Positions 8,396-17,807 of a DNA stretch of 64,000 nt are shown here, piece by piece. The position numbers and the translations under genes were made by a program. The stretch's first letter is position 1, and each line of letters begins with the position of its first letter. The notes beneath the pieces were generated by a model that worked only from the letters and a program-made list of their open reading frames with translations, searched no databases and was not told where the DNA came from. The stretch covers positions 3,603-67,602 of the forward strand of contig CAZFLX010000013.1 of the NCBI GenBank assembly GCA_964519885.1, read 5' to 3'. Source of the stretch: GCA-002282575 sp964519885 (GTDB lineage Bacteria; Pseudomonadota; Gammaproteobacteria; Thiomicrospirales; Thiomicrospiraceae).

Positions 8396-8788
8396 CTAGC
8401 CAATACGCTCAAAAATTTTCTGAATTTTTTCATTGAGCGTCGCTGCTGTGAATGGTTTAACAATGTATCCATTAACACCAGCTTCGGCTGCTTCAAAAAT
8501 CTGACTGCGTTTAGCTTCGGCAGTGATGAGCAAAAAAGGCGTGTCTTTAAATCGGGCATCGGCGCGGACTTTTCGCAGAAAATCAATACCCGTCATATTC
8601 GGCATATTCCAGTCTGAGACAATAAAATCAAATCCGCCCGCTGCTTCAACGGCATCCCATGCCTGCACGCCATCTTCTGCTTCAGTAAAGTTACTGAAAC
8701 CCAATTCTTTTAATAAGTTTTTGACAATGCGACGCATGGTTGAAAAATCATCAACAACTAAAATACGCATATCACGATTGATGGCCAT
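8396..8788 (-). CDS. cheY: CheY chemotaxis response regulator
   Basis: A single-domain receiver of 130 residues. CheA phosphorylates it and the phosphorylated form binds FliM/FliN to change motor behaviour. The acidic pair is VVDD (residues 12-13 of the motif), the phospho-acceptor is D59 in IVSDWNMPNMTG, the switch threonine is in LLITAEA, and the lysine is K111 in YIVKPF. The sequence FDFIVSDWNMP is typical of motility CheY. It follows fliA with a 28-base gap and is followed by an intrinsic terminator. Confidence 0.96.
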   Translation of the reverse strand: MAINRDMRILVVDDFSTMRRIVKNLLKELGFSNFTEAEDGVQAWDAVEAAGGFDFIVSDWNMPNMTGIDFLRKVRADARFKDTPFLLITAEAKRSQIFEAAEAGVNGYIVKPFTAATLNEKIQKIFERIG

Positions 8789-8816
8789 GGTGGATGATTA
8801 CTCCTCTTAATTTCGA

Positions 8817-9557
8817 CTATTCAGCCCATTCTTTTAAGCGCGAACGGATACGCAACAAAGCTTGACCGTGAATCTGGCAAACGCGCGATTCACTGACATT
8901 CAACACTTCACCAATCTCTTTCAAATTTAACTCTTCGTCATAATATAAAGACATTACCAATTGTTCACGCTCTGGCAAGCTGGCGATCGCCTCGGCTAAC
9001 TGACCTTGAAATTGAGATTGCATTAACTCTTGCATGGGTTCAGCCATATCCGAAGCATTATTCAAACTCAACTGGTCTTCAGATAACTCATCATGGTCTG
9101 GCATATCGATAGATAATACTTGCGTGGTTACCGAGTCTTGCAAAATTTGATGATATTCCGTCATGGAAACGCCCATTAACTTAGCAACTTCCTCATCTTT
9201 CGCTTCTCGTCCTGTCGTCGCTTCGATTGATCGGATTGCCTCAGACACTTCACGAGACTTACGATGCACCGATCTGGGTGTCCAATCACCTTTACGAATT
9301 TCATCCAACATAGCACCACGGATACGAATACCTGCGTAGGTTTCAAAACTCGCACCTTGACTAGCATCGTACTTTTGTACGGCTTCAATCAACCCAATCA
9401 TGCCTGATTGCACCAAGTCGTCCACTTGCACACTCGAAGGCAAACGCCCCTTAAGATGATAAGCAATACGCTTGACTAAATCTGTGTGAGCTTCTATTTG
9501 CTCGCTCAGAGAAGTTTGTTGCTTTTGCATACGTGCATAGGCTTTAACGGGCGTCAT
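8817..9557 (-). CDS. fliA: FliA, flagellar sigma factor 28
   Basis: A sigma-70 family factor of 246 residues that directs transcription of late flagellar and chemotaxis genes. Region 2 is visible as QVDDLVQSGMIGLIEAVQKYD, region 3 in the middle, and region 4 as the helix-turn-helix LKEIGEVLNVSESRVCQIHG. It starts three bases after the flhG stop, so it belongs to the flhA-flhF-flhG-fliA string. Its likely target in this window is the element at 1677-1703. The anti-sigma factor FlgM is not encoded here. Confidence 0.96.
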   Translation of the reverse strand: MTPVKAYARMQKQQTSLSEQIEAHTDLVKRIAYHLKGRLPSSVQVDDLVQSGMIGLIEAVQKYDASQGASFETYAGIRIRGAMLDEIRKGDWTPRSVHRKSREVSEAIRSIEATTGREAKDEEVAKLMGVSMTEYHQILQDSVTTQVLSIDMPDHDELSEDQLSLNNASDMAEPMQELMQSQFQGQLAEAIASLPEREQLVMSLYYDEELNLKEIGEVLNVSESRVCQIHGQALLRIRSRLKEWAE

Positions 9558-9560
9558 AAC

Positions 9561-10415
9561 TTATCGGATACCTGACTGTACTAATCGTTCGACAAAAAAC
9601 TGTAAATAACCACTGGGTCCCATGGGTACAGGCCAACGCATCACTTCACGCGCTAACATGGATAATGCCTTACCCGAAGGACTAAACGGCTTAGATAAAA
9701 CAACGGAAGTTTGCTGTTGAATCGCCATACGTAAACTCGGATCAAAAGGTACCGGACCAGCATAACTGACTTGTACATCGAGAAAACGTTCACACACATT
9801 AGCAATCTTATCAAATAGCGCCATAGCATGGCTAGGAGATTGCGCCATATTAGCCACAATTCGTACTTTTGACACCCCATATTCTCGATTAAGCACCTTA
9901 ATCAACGCATAGGCATCGGTAATCGAAGCCGGTTCATCACACACCACCACCAGCACTTCCATTGCCGCACGGCAGAAACTTAACACGCTTTCCGAAATAC
10001 CAGCCGCAGTATCAATCAATAACACATCAATATCATCAGCCAGTTCAGAAAAAGCCTGAATTAATCCCGCATTCTCGATACTAGAAAGATTTGCCATGCG
10101 CCTGACCCCCGAAGACCCCGGAATAATCTTCATGCCACCAGGCCCTTCAATCATCACTTCTTTAAGCCCGTGCGTACCGTCTAACACATGAGATAAGTTG
10201 TAAGGCGCTCTTAAACCCAATAGCACATCGACGTTAGCCATACTCATGTCGGCATCGAGCAAGCAGACACGTTCGCCCATTTTAGATAAGGCAACCCCTA
10301 AATTTACCGATACACTGGTTTTACCCACACCACCTTTACCACCGGTAATGGCAATGGTTCTAACAGGACGCTGTTGCCCTGTGGATCTTAGCCCTGCCGC
10401 CTGATCTTCAAACAT
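9561..10415 (-). CDS. flhG: FlhG (FleN), MinD-like ATPase controlling flagellar number
   Basis: A ParA/MinD superfamily ATPase of 284 residues that limits the number of polar flagella, in Pseudomonas and Vibrio by restraining the FleQ/FlrA activator. The deviant Walker A motif KGGVGKT lies at residues 27-33, followed by LLDADMSMANVDVLLGL and the Walker B-like DVLLIDTAAGIS. The residues before Walker A are short and contain the family-typical DQAAGLR sequence. It overlaps flhF by eight bases and is followed by fliA. Confidence 0.94.
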   Translation of the reverse strand: MFEDQAAGLRSTGQQRPVRTIAITGGKGGVGKTSVSVNLGVALSKMGERVCLLDADMSMANVDVLLGLRAPYNLSHVLDGTHGLKEVMIEGPGGMKIIPGSSGVRRMANLSSIENAGLIQAFSELADDIDVLLIDTAAGISESVLSFCRAAMEVLVVVCDEPASITDAYALIKVLNREYGVSKVRIVANMAQSPSHAMALFDKIANVCERFLDVQVSYAGPVPFDPSLRMAIQQQTSVVLSKPFSPSGKALSMLAREVMRWPVPMGPSGYLQFFVERLVQSGIR

Positions 10416-11616
10416 CCGTTATCTCCCGACCCAATCCATAGTGAACGCCATCTAAAGCCGTTGCTTCTCGTGAACGTCCCATTGCAATAGCTTGATCAAG
10501 CAAATCCCGTGCCGTAATCGGCATCAAATCTTCTGGCACACGCTGACCGTTAGTACAATAAGCCAAAGCTAACCGATTTTGCGCCAGTAGCGTCACCGCA
10601 GGTCCTAATAAGGTTGCTTCATCTAATTTAGTTAAAATACAACCAATGGGTTTTAACTTACCAAAGGCCAACATAATTTCTTGCATCACACTTAACTGGG
10701 TGGCCGCTGACAGCACCAGTAAAGGTTTAATCTCCCCTGTGCCATCATCTAAACTTTGAGCCAAATAATCATGTAACCGCGCATCACGCTGACTCAATCC
10801 CGCCGTATCTACCAACACCAAACGTCTTTGTGATAACTTATCTAATAAGCGGAAAAACTCCGTTGGCGTACTAGCCGTATAAAGCGGCACACCAATCAAA
10901 TCGGCAAATATTTTTAATTGTTCTTGTGCACCAATTTTATAGGTATCTAAGGTAACCATGGCACACTCAGCCGTACCATAACGCAGGGCGAAGCGCGCGG
11001 CCAATTTAGCAATGGTGGTGGTTTTTCCAACCCCTGTTGGACCGACTAAGGCAATCACCCCACCCTGATCTAGCAATCCATCAGCCATTGCCGGCATATT
11101 GTGCAATAAACTGGCTTGAATCTGTCGCCAATCTGCCTCAACATCTCCCGACATCACCAACTGCTCTACTAAGGCTTGGCAAAGGTCCCAACCAACACCC
11201 ATAGCAGATAATCGCTTTAACAAAGTCACCTTATCAGGATGCTGTACACTCGTCTGTTGCCAGGCAAAACCGGATAACTGTTGTTCTAATAAAGCACGCA
11301 TCTGCTTCAACTCTTGATGCATATTGGCTAAGTCGGGTTGTGATGAGGGTTGTGATGAAGCTTGAGTACGAAAACTACTGTTAGAAGAAGCCGAGCTGAT
11401 TAAGGGTTCTCGCATTTGACTCGCAGCAAATGCCGTGTGAGCATGAGTGCTAGACGTTGATGATGCAGCGACTAAGTCAGCATCGATACCCGCTGTAACC
11501 TCGACACTGTCATCTAATTGACGTGTCGACATAATGACAGCTTGGTCACCCAACTCTTCCTTCACCATATTCATAGCTTGTCGCATGTTACTGGCGACAA
11601 AACGCTTAATACGCAT
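10408..11616 (-). CDS. flhF: FlhF, SRP-type GTPase for polar flagellar placement
   Basis: FlhF positions the flagellum at the pole and helps recruit FliF. The N-terminal B domain begins MRIKRFVA and is followed by a Ser/Gln-rich low-complexity stretch (about 50-95). The NG domain carries the P-loop GPTGVGKTT at 192-200, DTYKIGAQEQL, LVDTAGLSQRD and TKLDEA. Length (402) is within the family range. It overlaps flhG by eight bases and starts ten bases after flhA. Together with flhG it indicates a polar flagellum. Confidence 0.95.
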   Translation of the reverse strand: MRIKRFVASNMRQAMNMVKEELGDQAVIMSTRQLDDSVEVTAGIDADLVAASSTSSTHAHTAFAASQMREPLISSASSNSSFRTQASSQPSSQPDLANMHQELKQMRALLEQQLSGFAWQQTSVQHPDKVTLLKRLSAMGVGWDLCQALVEQLVMSGDVEADWRQIQASLLHNMPAMADGLLDQGGVIALVGPTGVGKTTTIAKLAARFALRYGTAECAMVTLDTYKIGAQEQLKIFADLIGVPLYTASTPTEFFRLLDKLSQRRLVLVDTAGLSQRDARLHDYLAQSLDDGTGEIKPLLVLSAATQLSVMQEIMLAFGKLKPIGCILTKLDEATLLGPAVTLLAQNRLALAYCTNGQRVPEDLMPITARDLLDQAIAMGRSREATALDGVHYGLGREITDV

Positions 11617-11626
11617 CTAATCCACC

Positions 11627-13705
11627 TTAACCAATCGAAGCGAAAACATTAATTTGTCTACTTTCGGGAATTTCACTATAAGATAACACCACCAAACTGG
11701 GAATTGAATAACGGAATAACCTTGCTAAAGGCGCGCGCACAAACGGATTCACCAATAAAATAGAAGGCTTACCCACCATTTCGCGTTGTTGTACCTGTTC
11801 ATTCAAACGCTGACTGACACGTTCGGCTAAACTGGGTTCAATGGCTAACTGGCCTTCTGGCGCTCCTTGCATCGACTTCAGCAATACTTGTTCCAAGTTA
11901 GGATCGAGCGTCATCACCTCGACGACATCACCCACGCCAGGGATATTTTGAAGGATAAACTTACCTAGTGCCGTTCGCACATGCACCGTCAATTGCGCTA
12001 AATCCTTGGTTTGACCAATACGCTCTAACAAAGCTTCCAAAATGGTGCGCATATCCCTTACCGGAATACGCTCGCGTAATAAATTCTGCAGTAACTGAAC
12101 CAACAAAGCTAAAGGCACATCTTTAGTGGCTTCTTCAACCAATTTTTCAGCATTTTGTTTGACACGATTGAGGATTTGTTGCACTTCTTCAAGTCCCAAC
12201 AACTCATCAGCATTGTCTTGCAATATCTGGCTAAGATGGGTAGCGATAACCGTACCTGAATCAACCACCGTATAACCCAGGGTTTGTGCCTGATCACGAT
12301 CTTGCTTACTAATCCACACCGCATCTAGCCCAAAAGTGGGATCTTTAGTGGCAATACCGTTCAATTGACCGTAAACTTGTCCTGAATTAATCGCCAAATC
12401 TCGGTCATGGTAAACTTCACCCGTTCCCAGTGTTACTCCCATCATGCTAATACGATATTGATTGGGCGACAGCTCCAGGTTATCACGAATATGCACCGAT
12501 GGTATCAAAAAACCCAATTCTTGCGACAATTTACGTCGCACACCCTTAATGCGCTCTAACAATTGCCCATCTTGAGCAGTATCTACCATGGGAATGAGGC
12601 GATACCCAATTTCTAACCCGAGTGTATCCACTTGTTGTACGTCATCCCAGCCCAAATCTGGTGGTTTACCAACCGATTCATCCATGGTTTCAGTTGGCAA
12701 GCTGGCAGCTTGCGCCGACTGCTTCTGTTTATTAACCAAAAACCAAGCCCCTGCACCGGTAATCGCTGCTAGACTTAAAAAAGCCACGTTCGGCATACCG
12801 GGAATAATGCCCATTAAAAATAACACGCCGGCCGATAAAATAAGGGGTTTGGGGTTGGTTAATAATTGATCGCTCATTTGCTCCGAAATTTCACGATCAT
12901 CGCCCGAACGGGTCACCATTAAGGCAGCTGCGACTGAAAGCAACAATGCCGGAATTTGCGCCACTAAACCATCACCAATGGTTAATAGAGTGTAAATCTG
13001 CACTGACTCACCAAAAGGCAAGCCATGCTGTGCCATACCAATAATGAAGCCGCCAATAATGTTGATGAACAAAATAATGATGCCGGCAATGGCATCACCA
13101 CGCACGAACTTACTCGCACCATCCATTGAACCATAGAATTCGGATTCCGCCGCCACTTCACGACGACGTGTTTGCGCTTGTTCTTGATTAATCAAGCCTG
13201 CATTTAAATCGGCATCAATGGCCATTTGTTTACCGGGCATTGAATCCAAAGCAAAGCGAGCACTAACTTCGGCTACACGACCAGCCCCTTTGGTAACGAC
13301 GACAAAGTTGATAACAATGAGAATGGCGAACACCACCAAACCGACGGCAAAATTACCACCAATAACAAAATCACCAAAGGCCTCAATAACGTGCCCGGCA
13401 GCAGCACCGCCATTGTGTCCTTCCATCAAAATGATACGGGTAGAGGCAATATTTAATGCTAAACGTAATAGCGTAGCCACCAGCAAAATGGTCGGAAAAA
13501 CCGCAAAATCTAACGGCTTTTTAGCATAAACCGTGACCATTAAAATCATCAAAGACAGAGCAATATTGAAGGTAAACAACATATCCAGCATTAAAGCGGG
13601 CAATGGCAGAATCATCATCGCGAGAAGCGCAATGACCAACAAAGGTGTCCCTAGCCCTTTGGGCATGGCTGTTTGTAGTTGCTGTGCGAGTTGACGCCAA
13701 TCCAT
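11627..13705 (-). CDS. flhA: FlhA, flagellar export gate protein
   Basis: FlhA forms the nonameric export gate of the flagellar type III system. The N-terminal half has about eight membrane helices with the conserved cytoplasmic loop containing FALDSMPGKQMAIDADLNAG, the FHIPEP signature region. The C-terminal half is the cytosolic ring domain that docks chaperone-substrate complexes. The frame opens with TTG at 13729, but no ribosome-binding site is seen there; the ATG at 13705 gives 692 residues. A possible -10 box (TATAAT on the minus strand) lies in the 97-base gap after flhB without a convincing -35. Confidence 0.95.
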   Translation of the reverse strand: MDWRQLAQQLQTAMPKGLGTPLLVIALLAMMILPLPALMLDMLFTFNIALSLMILMVTVYAKKPLDFAVFPTILLVATLLRLALNIASTRIILMEGHNGGAAAGHVIEAFGDFVIGGNFAVGLVVFAILIVINFVVVTKGAGRVAEVSARFALDSMPGKQMAIDADLNAGLINQEQAQTRRREVAAESEFYGSMDGASKFVRGDAIAGIIILFINIIGGFIIGMAQHGLPFGESVQIYTLLTIGDGLVAQIPALLLSVAAALMVTRSGDDREISEQMSDQLLTNPKPLILSAGVLFLMGIIPGMPNVAFLSLAAITGAGAWFLVNKQKQSAQAASLPTETMDESVGKPPDLGWDDVQQVDTLGLEIGYRLIPMVDTAQDGQLLERIKGVRRKLSQELGFLIPSVHIRDNLELSPNQYRISMMGVTLGTGEVYHDRDLAINSGQVYGQLNGIATKDPTFGLDAVWISKQDRDQAQTLGYTVVDSGTVIATHLSQILQDNADELLGLEEVQQILNRVKQNAEKLVEEATKDVPLALLVQLLQNLLRERIPVRDMRTILEALLERIGQTKDLAQLTVHVRTALGKFILQNIPGVGDVVEVMTLDPNLEQVLLKSMQGAPEGQLAIEPSLAERVSQRLNEQVQQREMVGKPSILLVNPFVRAPLARLFRYSIPSLVVLSYSEIPESRQINVFASIG

Positions 13706-13802
13706 TAAGTCTATGCCTAACCAATCCAAGAATTAAAATTGTCTCACATTATAGTAGGTTTTATTGCTTATAACATGCGTTGTCGGGGAAGATAACTAAA
13801 AT

Positions 13803-14930
13803 TTAAGGCGATTGTTTTAATTCGCTTGGAACGATCACGTCATCAAAACTGGGCAATTCTTTAATCTTACGTGCTTTTAATTGAAAAACCATTGCCAAAA
13901 TTTGTGCTACAGCGGTAAATAATTGACGTGGTATGATTTGACCCACCTCGGCATTATAGTAAAGCGCACGAGCCAAAGCGGGTGAACGCACAATTTCAAT
14001 GTTATTTTGCGTGGCGATACTTCTGATTTGTGCTGCCATAAAATCCATACCCAAAGCTAAAACAATAGGGGCATTCATTTTATCGCCATCATACTTTAGC
14101 GCCACCGCATAATGTTCAGGGTTAGTGATGATCACATCTGCGGTGGGAACATCTTGCATCATGCGCCTCATGGCCATTTCTTGCTGCATACGGCGGATAC
14201 GACCCTTAATTTCAGGATTACCTTCAGTTTGCTTGAACTCATCTTTAACCTCTTGCAAGGTCATTTTCATATCTTCGTTATGCTTCCAAATCATGTAGGG
14301 GACATCAATTGCGGCAATCACAATTAATCCTAGCGACATCACCACTAAAGCCATGGCTAAAATATCACCCGCACTAGCCAGACCGGGTTCCACCTCAATT
14401 AAACCGAGATGATAGACTTCACGTAAGGTTGAATAGATAAACAAAATAGCCAGCAGGCTCATGAAGAAAAACTTAAGCAAAGCTTTAATTAATTCAACCA
14501 AAGCATGTAATGAAAACATGCGCTTAATACCGGCAATGGGGTTTAATTTAGAAAACTTAGGCGCCATGACTTCGGTACTAAACAACCAGCCACCCACTAA
14601 AATATTCGCTACCACAGCCATCACCATCATGCCCAGAATAAAAGGCATCACTAACCACATGGCGGCTTCAAACTGAGCGAAGATAATGTCTGAAGCACGT
14701 TTCATATCGAAAGCATGATCGCGCTCTAAACTGAAGCCCATAATCATCATACGTTCAAAATCGACCATCATCTGTGGACCAAGCCACATCAACCACAATG
14801 AAGCAATTATCATGATCAGCATGGTGGCTAATTCTTTAGAACGCGCTACCTGTCCCTTTTTTCGCGCATCGTCCAATTTCTTGGACGTAGGTTCTTCACT
14901 TTTTTCTTGACCGTCTGCGTTTTCAGCCAT
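13803..14930 (-). CDS. flhB: FlhB, flagellar export specificity switch protein
   Basis: Four membrane helices (about residues 30-215) are followed by a cytoplasmic domain that autocleaves at the conserved NPxH loop, seen here as ITNPEHYAVALKY. Cleavage and contact with FliK change export from hook to filament substrates. The N-terminus (EKSEEPTSKKLDDARKKGQV) is typical. Length 375 is normal. It begins one base before the stop of fliR. A separate small protein resembling its C-terminal domain is encoded at 4951-5259. Confidence 0.96.
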   Translation of the reverse strand: MAENADGQEKSEEPTSKKLDDARKKGQVARSKELATMLIMIIASLWLMWLGPQMMVDFERMMIMGFSLERDHAFDMKRASDIIFAQFEAAMWLVMPFILGMMVMAVVANILVGGWLFSTEVMAPKFSKLNPIAGIKRMFSLHALVELIKALLKFFFMSLLAILFIYSTLREVYHLGLIEVEPGLASAGDILAMALVVMSLGLIVIAAIDVPYMIWKHNEDMKMTLQEVKDEFKQTEGNPEIKGRIRRMQQEMAMRRMMQDVPTADVIITNPEHYAVALKYDGDKMNAPIVLALGMDFMAAQIRSIATQNNIEIVRSPALARALYYNAEVGQIIPRQLFTAVAQILAMVFQLKARKIKELPSFDDVIVPSELKQSP

Positions 14931-14931
14931 G

Positions 14932-15714
14932 TCATTCGCTCAACTTAAACTGATGAACAAAGTCAAAAGATTGGTTCATAAACCACTGGAATTGGACAAC
15001 CACTTGTGGCATTAACCACCAAAGCAACAACAAACCACCAATAATGGTGATAACAAAACCAATTGAAAATACATTTAAGGTCGGCGCTGCACGACTGATT
15101 AACCCTAATGCCATATTGGCTAACAGCAAAGCGGTGACCGCGGGCAAGGCAATAATCATCGCCCAAGCAAACAAATTACTTCCCCAGTCAACCAGTGCTT
15201 TAATACTCAATATAGAAAGAAAATGACCGTTTAATGGCATTTGTACAAAACTATCTGCCAGCATTTGTACCACCATTAAATGACCGTTCAAAGAAACAAA
15301 TAACAATGAAATTAAGATAGTATACAATTGACCAATAACGGGAGAGTTCATCCCTGTACCCGGATCGACCATGGAAGCAAACCCCAAACCCATGGCGTTG
15401 GCAACCATTTGCCCGGCTAACACAAATGCTTGAAAAACAACTACAAAAACTAATCCCATCGCTAAACCAATACCCGCTTGCTCAATCGCCATCCATAACC
15501 CAGCATTGGTAAAGGGATCAATCGGCTCTGCAAGTTTTACGCCCGGCGCAATAGCCGCTGTCAGCATCAGAGTAATAATCACCTTAAAACGCATGGGCAA
15601 GGTTTTTGCCGAAAGTACCGGCATGATAAACATCAGGGCACCAATACGCACCAATGGCCAGAAGAAACTACCCCACCATTGCAGAAAGGCTTCATAGGTA
15701 AAATTAGTTTCCAT
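14932..15714 (-). CDS. fliR: FliR, flagellar export gate protein
   Basis: An inner-membrane protein of 260 residues with several hydrophobic helices that, with FliP and FliQ, forms the export gate core. The sequence shows the typical RIGALMFIMPVLSAKTLPMR start and the GTGMNSPVIGQLYTILISLL central region. The TTG at 15717 directly precedes the ATG at 15714, which is preferred. An unusual gap of 157 bases with an inverted repeat separates it from fliQ. Confidence 0.95.
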   Translation of the reverse strand: METNFTYEAFLQWWGSFFWPLVRIGALMFIMPVLSAKTLPMRFKVIITLMLTAAIAPGVKLAEPIDPFTNAGLWMAIEQAGIGLAMGLVFVVVFQAFVLAGQMVANAMGLGFASMVDPGTGMNSPVIGQLYTILISLLFVSLNGHLMVVQMLADSFVQMPLNGHFLSILSIKALVDWGSNLFAWAMIIALPAVTALLLANMALGLISRAAPTLNVFSIGFVITIIGGLLLLWWLMPQVVVQFQWFMNQSFDFVHQFKLSE

Positions 15715-15752
15715 CAAAGCATCTCAAAAACCTATTGGGATGGGGGTTTGGG

Positions 15753-15801
15753 GGAAGGGTTTAATAAAATTAACGGTAACTGATTAATAAGAAACCCTTC
15801 C
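15753..15801. repeat. Inverted repeat in the fliQ-fliR gap
   Basis: Two perfect 10-base arms, GGAAGGGTTT (15753-15762) and AAACCCTTCC (15792-15801), are separated by 29 AT-rich bases. No T-run follows on either strand, so it is not a standard terminator. It could be an mRNA-stabilising or processing hairpin, or an isolated REP-like element. Confidence 0.55.
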
Positions 15802-15871
15802 ACCAGCCAAAAAACACATTGGGAAAGTCTAAAAATGAACAAAGAGAAATTTTTAGCGCTTTCCATTGGAA

Positions 15872-16141
15872 TTAACCAATATATTCAGGAATCGACTGAA
15901 TCAGTTCACGAGAAAAGTCAACCAATAAACTTAGTAGCCAAGGACCAAAAAAGATCAACACTAAGACAATAATCACCAGCTTGGGAATGAAACTTAACGT
16001 CATTTCGTTAATTTGCGTGGCCGCTTGAAACATACCGACTAAAAGCCCAATCACCAAGGTAGGAATAAGCAGTGGTACCGACAACATCACCACCACTTCC
16101 ATCATTTTCTGTCCAATCGTCAGTACCGTTTCCGAGGTCAT
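15872..16141 (-). CDS. fliQ: FliQ, flagellar export gate protein
   Basis: An 89-residue protein with two membrane helices, starting MTSETVLTIGQKMMEVVVML and including the FQAATQINEMTLSFIPK loop typical of FliQ/SpaQ proteins. The frame extends upstream to 16210 inside fliP, but the ATG at 16141 gives the normal family length. It begins 11 bases after the fliP stop. It assembles with FliP and FliR into the export gate. Confidence 0.95.
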   Translation of the reverse strand: MTSETVLTIGQKMMEVVVMLSVPLLIPTLVIGLLVGMFQAATQINEMTLSFIPKLVIIVLVLIFFGPWLLSLLVDFSRELIQSIPEYIG

Positions 16142-16152
16142 CGTAACACCAT

Positions 16153-16908
16153 CTACACACCACCAGGGACAACAAAGCTGTTTGCCAATGTACCCATAAT
16201 AAGCGCCCAACCATCGATGAGTACAAACAGCATTAGCTTAAATGGCATTGAGATAATCATGGGAGAAAGCATCATCATCCCCATCGACATCAGTAATGAA
16301 GAAACCACCAAATCGATGATTAAAAAGGGAATAAAAAGCAGAAAGCCAATTTGAAATGCCGTTTTTAATTCACTGGTAACAAAAGATGGAATGAGTACAC
16401 GAAAGGGCACACTTTCTGGATCATCTAACTTAACGTTGGCCATTTCTGCGAACATAGCCAAATCATCTTCACGCGTTTGTTGCATCATGAACTGACGCAT
16501 AGGCCCCGAACCCACTTCTACCGCTTGCATCAAATTGATTTGTTCGCTGAGATAAGGTTGTATTGCGTTTTCATTGATCTTGTCAAAAACAGGCGCCATG
16601 ATGAACAGCGTCATAAATAAGGCCATACCAATCAGCACTTGGTTAGAAGGGGTTTGCATGGTACCCAGTGCCTGTCTCAGAATCGACAGCACGATGACGA
16701 TACGCATGAATGAGGTCATGGTCATCAAAGCCGCCGGCAACAGGGTTAAACCGGTCATCAAAATCAGAATTTGAACGGTTAGCGAATATTCCTGTTGACC
16801 ATCCGCATTGGTCTGCACTGAAAAGGCTGGGATGCCAGGTTCAGCAAGCACAGTCAATGGCAACAAGAAAACCAAGCCCAGTGGAAGAAACATCCAGAGC
16901 TTCTTCAT
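16153..16908 (-). CDS. fliP: FliP, flagellar export gate protein
   Basis: FliP has a cleavable signal peptide (residues 1-22, ending VLAEP) and four membrane helices. Visible landmarks are TGLTLLPAALMTMTSFMRIVIVLSILRQAL, broken here into the LLPAALMTMTSFMR signature, and the C-terminal MGMMMLSPMIISMPFKLMLFVLIDGWALI region. Length 251 is normal. Its start overlaps the fliO stop by four bases, indicating translational coupling. Confidence 0.96.
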   Translation of the reverse strand: MKKLWMFLPLGLVFLLPLTVLAEPGIPAFSVQTNADGQQEYSLTVQILILMTGLTLLPAALMTMTSFMRIVIVLSILRQALGTMQTPSNQVLIGMALFMTLFIMAPVFDKINENAIQPYLSEQINLMQAVEVGSGPMRQFMMQQTREDDLAMFAEMANVKLDDPESVPFRVLIPSFVTSELKTAFQIGFLLFIPFLIIDLVVSSLLMSMGMMMLSPMIISMPFKLMLFVLIDGWALIMGTLANSFVVPGGV

Positions 16909-17360
16909 GTTGCATCCTTAGATTGGCGTCGGCTCATCGCTTGATTAAGCTTTTGTGCAAAACTCTCACCCAGATTGAAGGTTGAAGATGATGATGCGTT
17001 GGCATCAATCACAATGGGTTCAGAAAGCAGATGTAACAGACTGATTTCATTAGCGGTAACACCAACCAATAATTGCTCTTGACCAGCTTGAATTAATACC
17101 ACTTTTTCTCGTTGCCCAACAGAAACTGCACCAATAACGGCTAACTGGCCATTGAGTGCGCCTTGCGCAACGCCGGCACGCTTCAATACCCAAGCAATAG
17201 CAAGCAACAAAATGATGACCAACAAAAGCACAGCCATCATTTGACCTAGCATGCTACCAAAACCTGAACTCACAGAAACAGACTTTTCACTCACCTCATT
17301 CGCCCAAACCGATAAGGGACTCATGATGAGCAAGATGAGCAATGAGGTTAACAATGGCAC
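16905..17360 (-). CDS. fliO: FliO, flagellar export accessory protein
   Basis: A 151-residue protein with an N-terminal signal-like hydrophobic stretch, a membrane helix (about 38-62, VLLLVIILLLAIAWVLKRAG) and a cytoplasmic domain with the typical LAVIGAVSVGQREKVVLIQAG strand. FliO helps assemble the FliP ring and is not part of the mature gate. It starts with GTG at 17360 behind AGGGTG. It lies between fliN (9-base gap) and fliP (4-base overlap). Confidence 0.9.
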   Translation of the reverse strand: MPLLTSLLILLIMSPLSVWANEVSEKSVSVSSGFGSMLGQMMAVLLLVIILLLAIAWVLKRAGVAQGALNGQLAVIGAVSVGQREKVVLIQAGQEQLLVGVTANEISLLHLLSEPIVIDANASSSSTFNLGESFAQKLNQAMSRRQSKDAT

Positions 17361-17369
17361 AAAAACACC

Positions 17370-17807
17370 CTATCGCAATTTTTTAATGCGCTCAATCGGA
17401 CTCACCACATCGGTTAACCGAACACCAAACTTATCATTCACCACGACCACCTCGCCATGTGCAATCAGCGTACCATTCACCAGCACATCAAGCGGCTCAC
17501 CTGCCAGACGCTCCAATTCAATGACAGACCCTTGAGTATAAGACAACAAATTTCGGATGGTAACAGATGCTCGACCGATTTCTAATGCCAGCGTTACCGG
17601 TACATCCATGACAACATCTAAATCGACCTTGTCTTTTTTATCCAAATAAGTCGATGACATGCCAGAATTATCCGAGCTTGGTTTTGCTTCGGCTTCCGCT
17701 TGCTCATTTAACGCCGCTGCCCAGGGATCTTCTTCATCTGCAGCTGGCGATGATTCGGCTTGTTCCGCTAAGGCTGCTGCCCAAGGATCTTCTTCAATTT
17801 CACTCAT
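17370..17807 (-). CDS. fliN: FliN, flagellar switch (C-ring) protein
   Basis: The C-terminal SpoA domain (about residues 70-143, DVPVTLALEIGRASVTIRNL then VIELERLAGEPLDVLVNG) places it in the C-ring, where it works with FliM and docks FliH-FliI. The N-terminal extension contains the same short motif twice, EEDPWAAALAEQAE (about 5-18) and EEDPWAAALNEQAE (about 25-38). Its ATG directly follows the fliM stop codon with no spacer. Confidence 0.95.
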   Translation of the reverse strand: MSEIEEDPWAAALAEQAESSPAADEEDPWAAALNEQAEAEAKPSSDNSGMSSTYLDKKDKVDLDVVMDVPVTLALEIGRASVTIRNLLSYTQGSVIELERLAGEPLDVLVNGTLIAHGEVVVVNDKFGVRLTDVVSPIERIKKLR

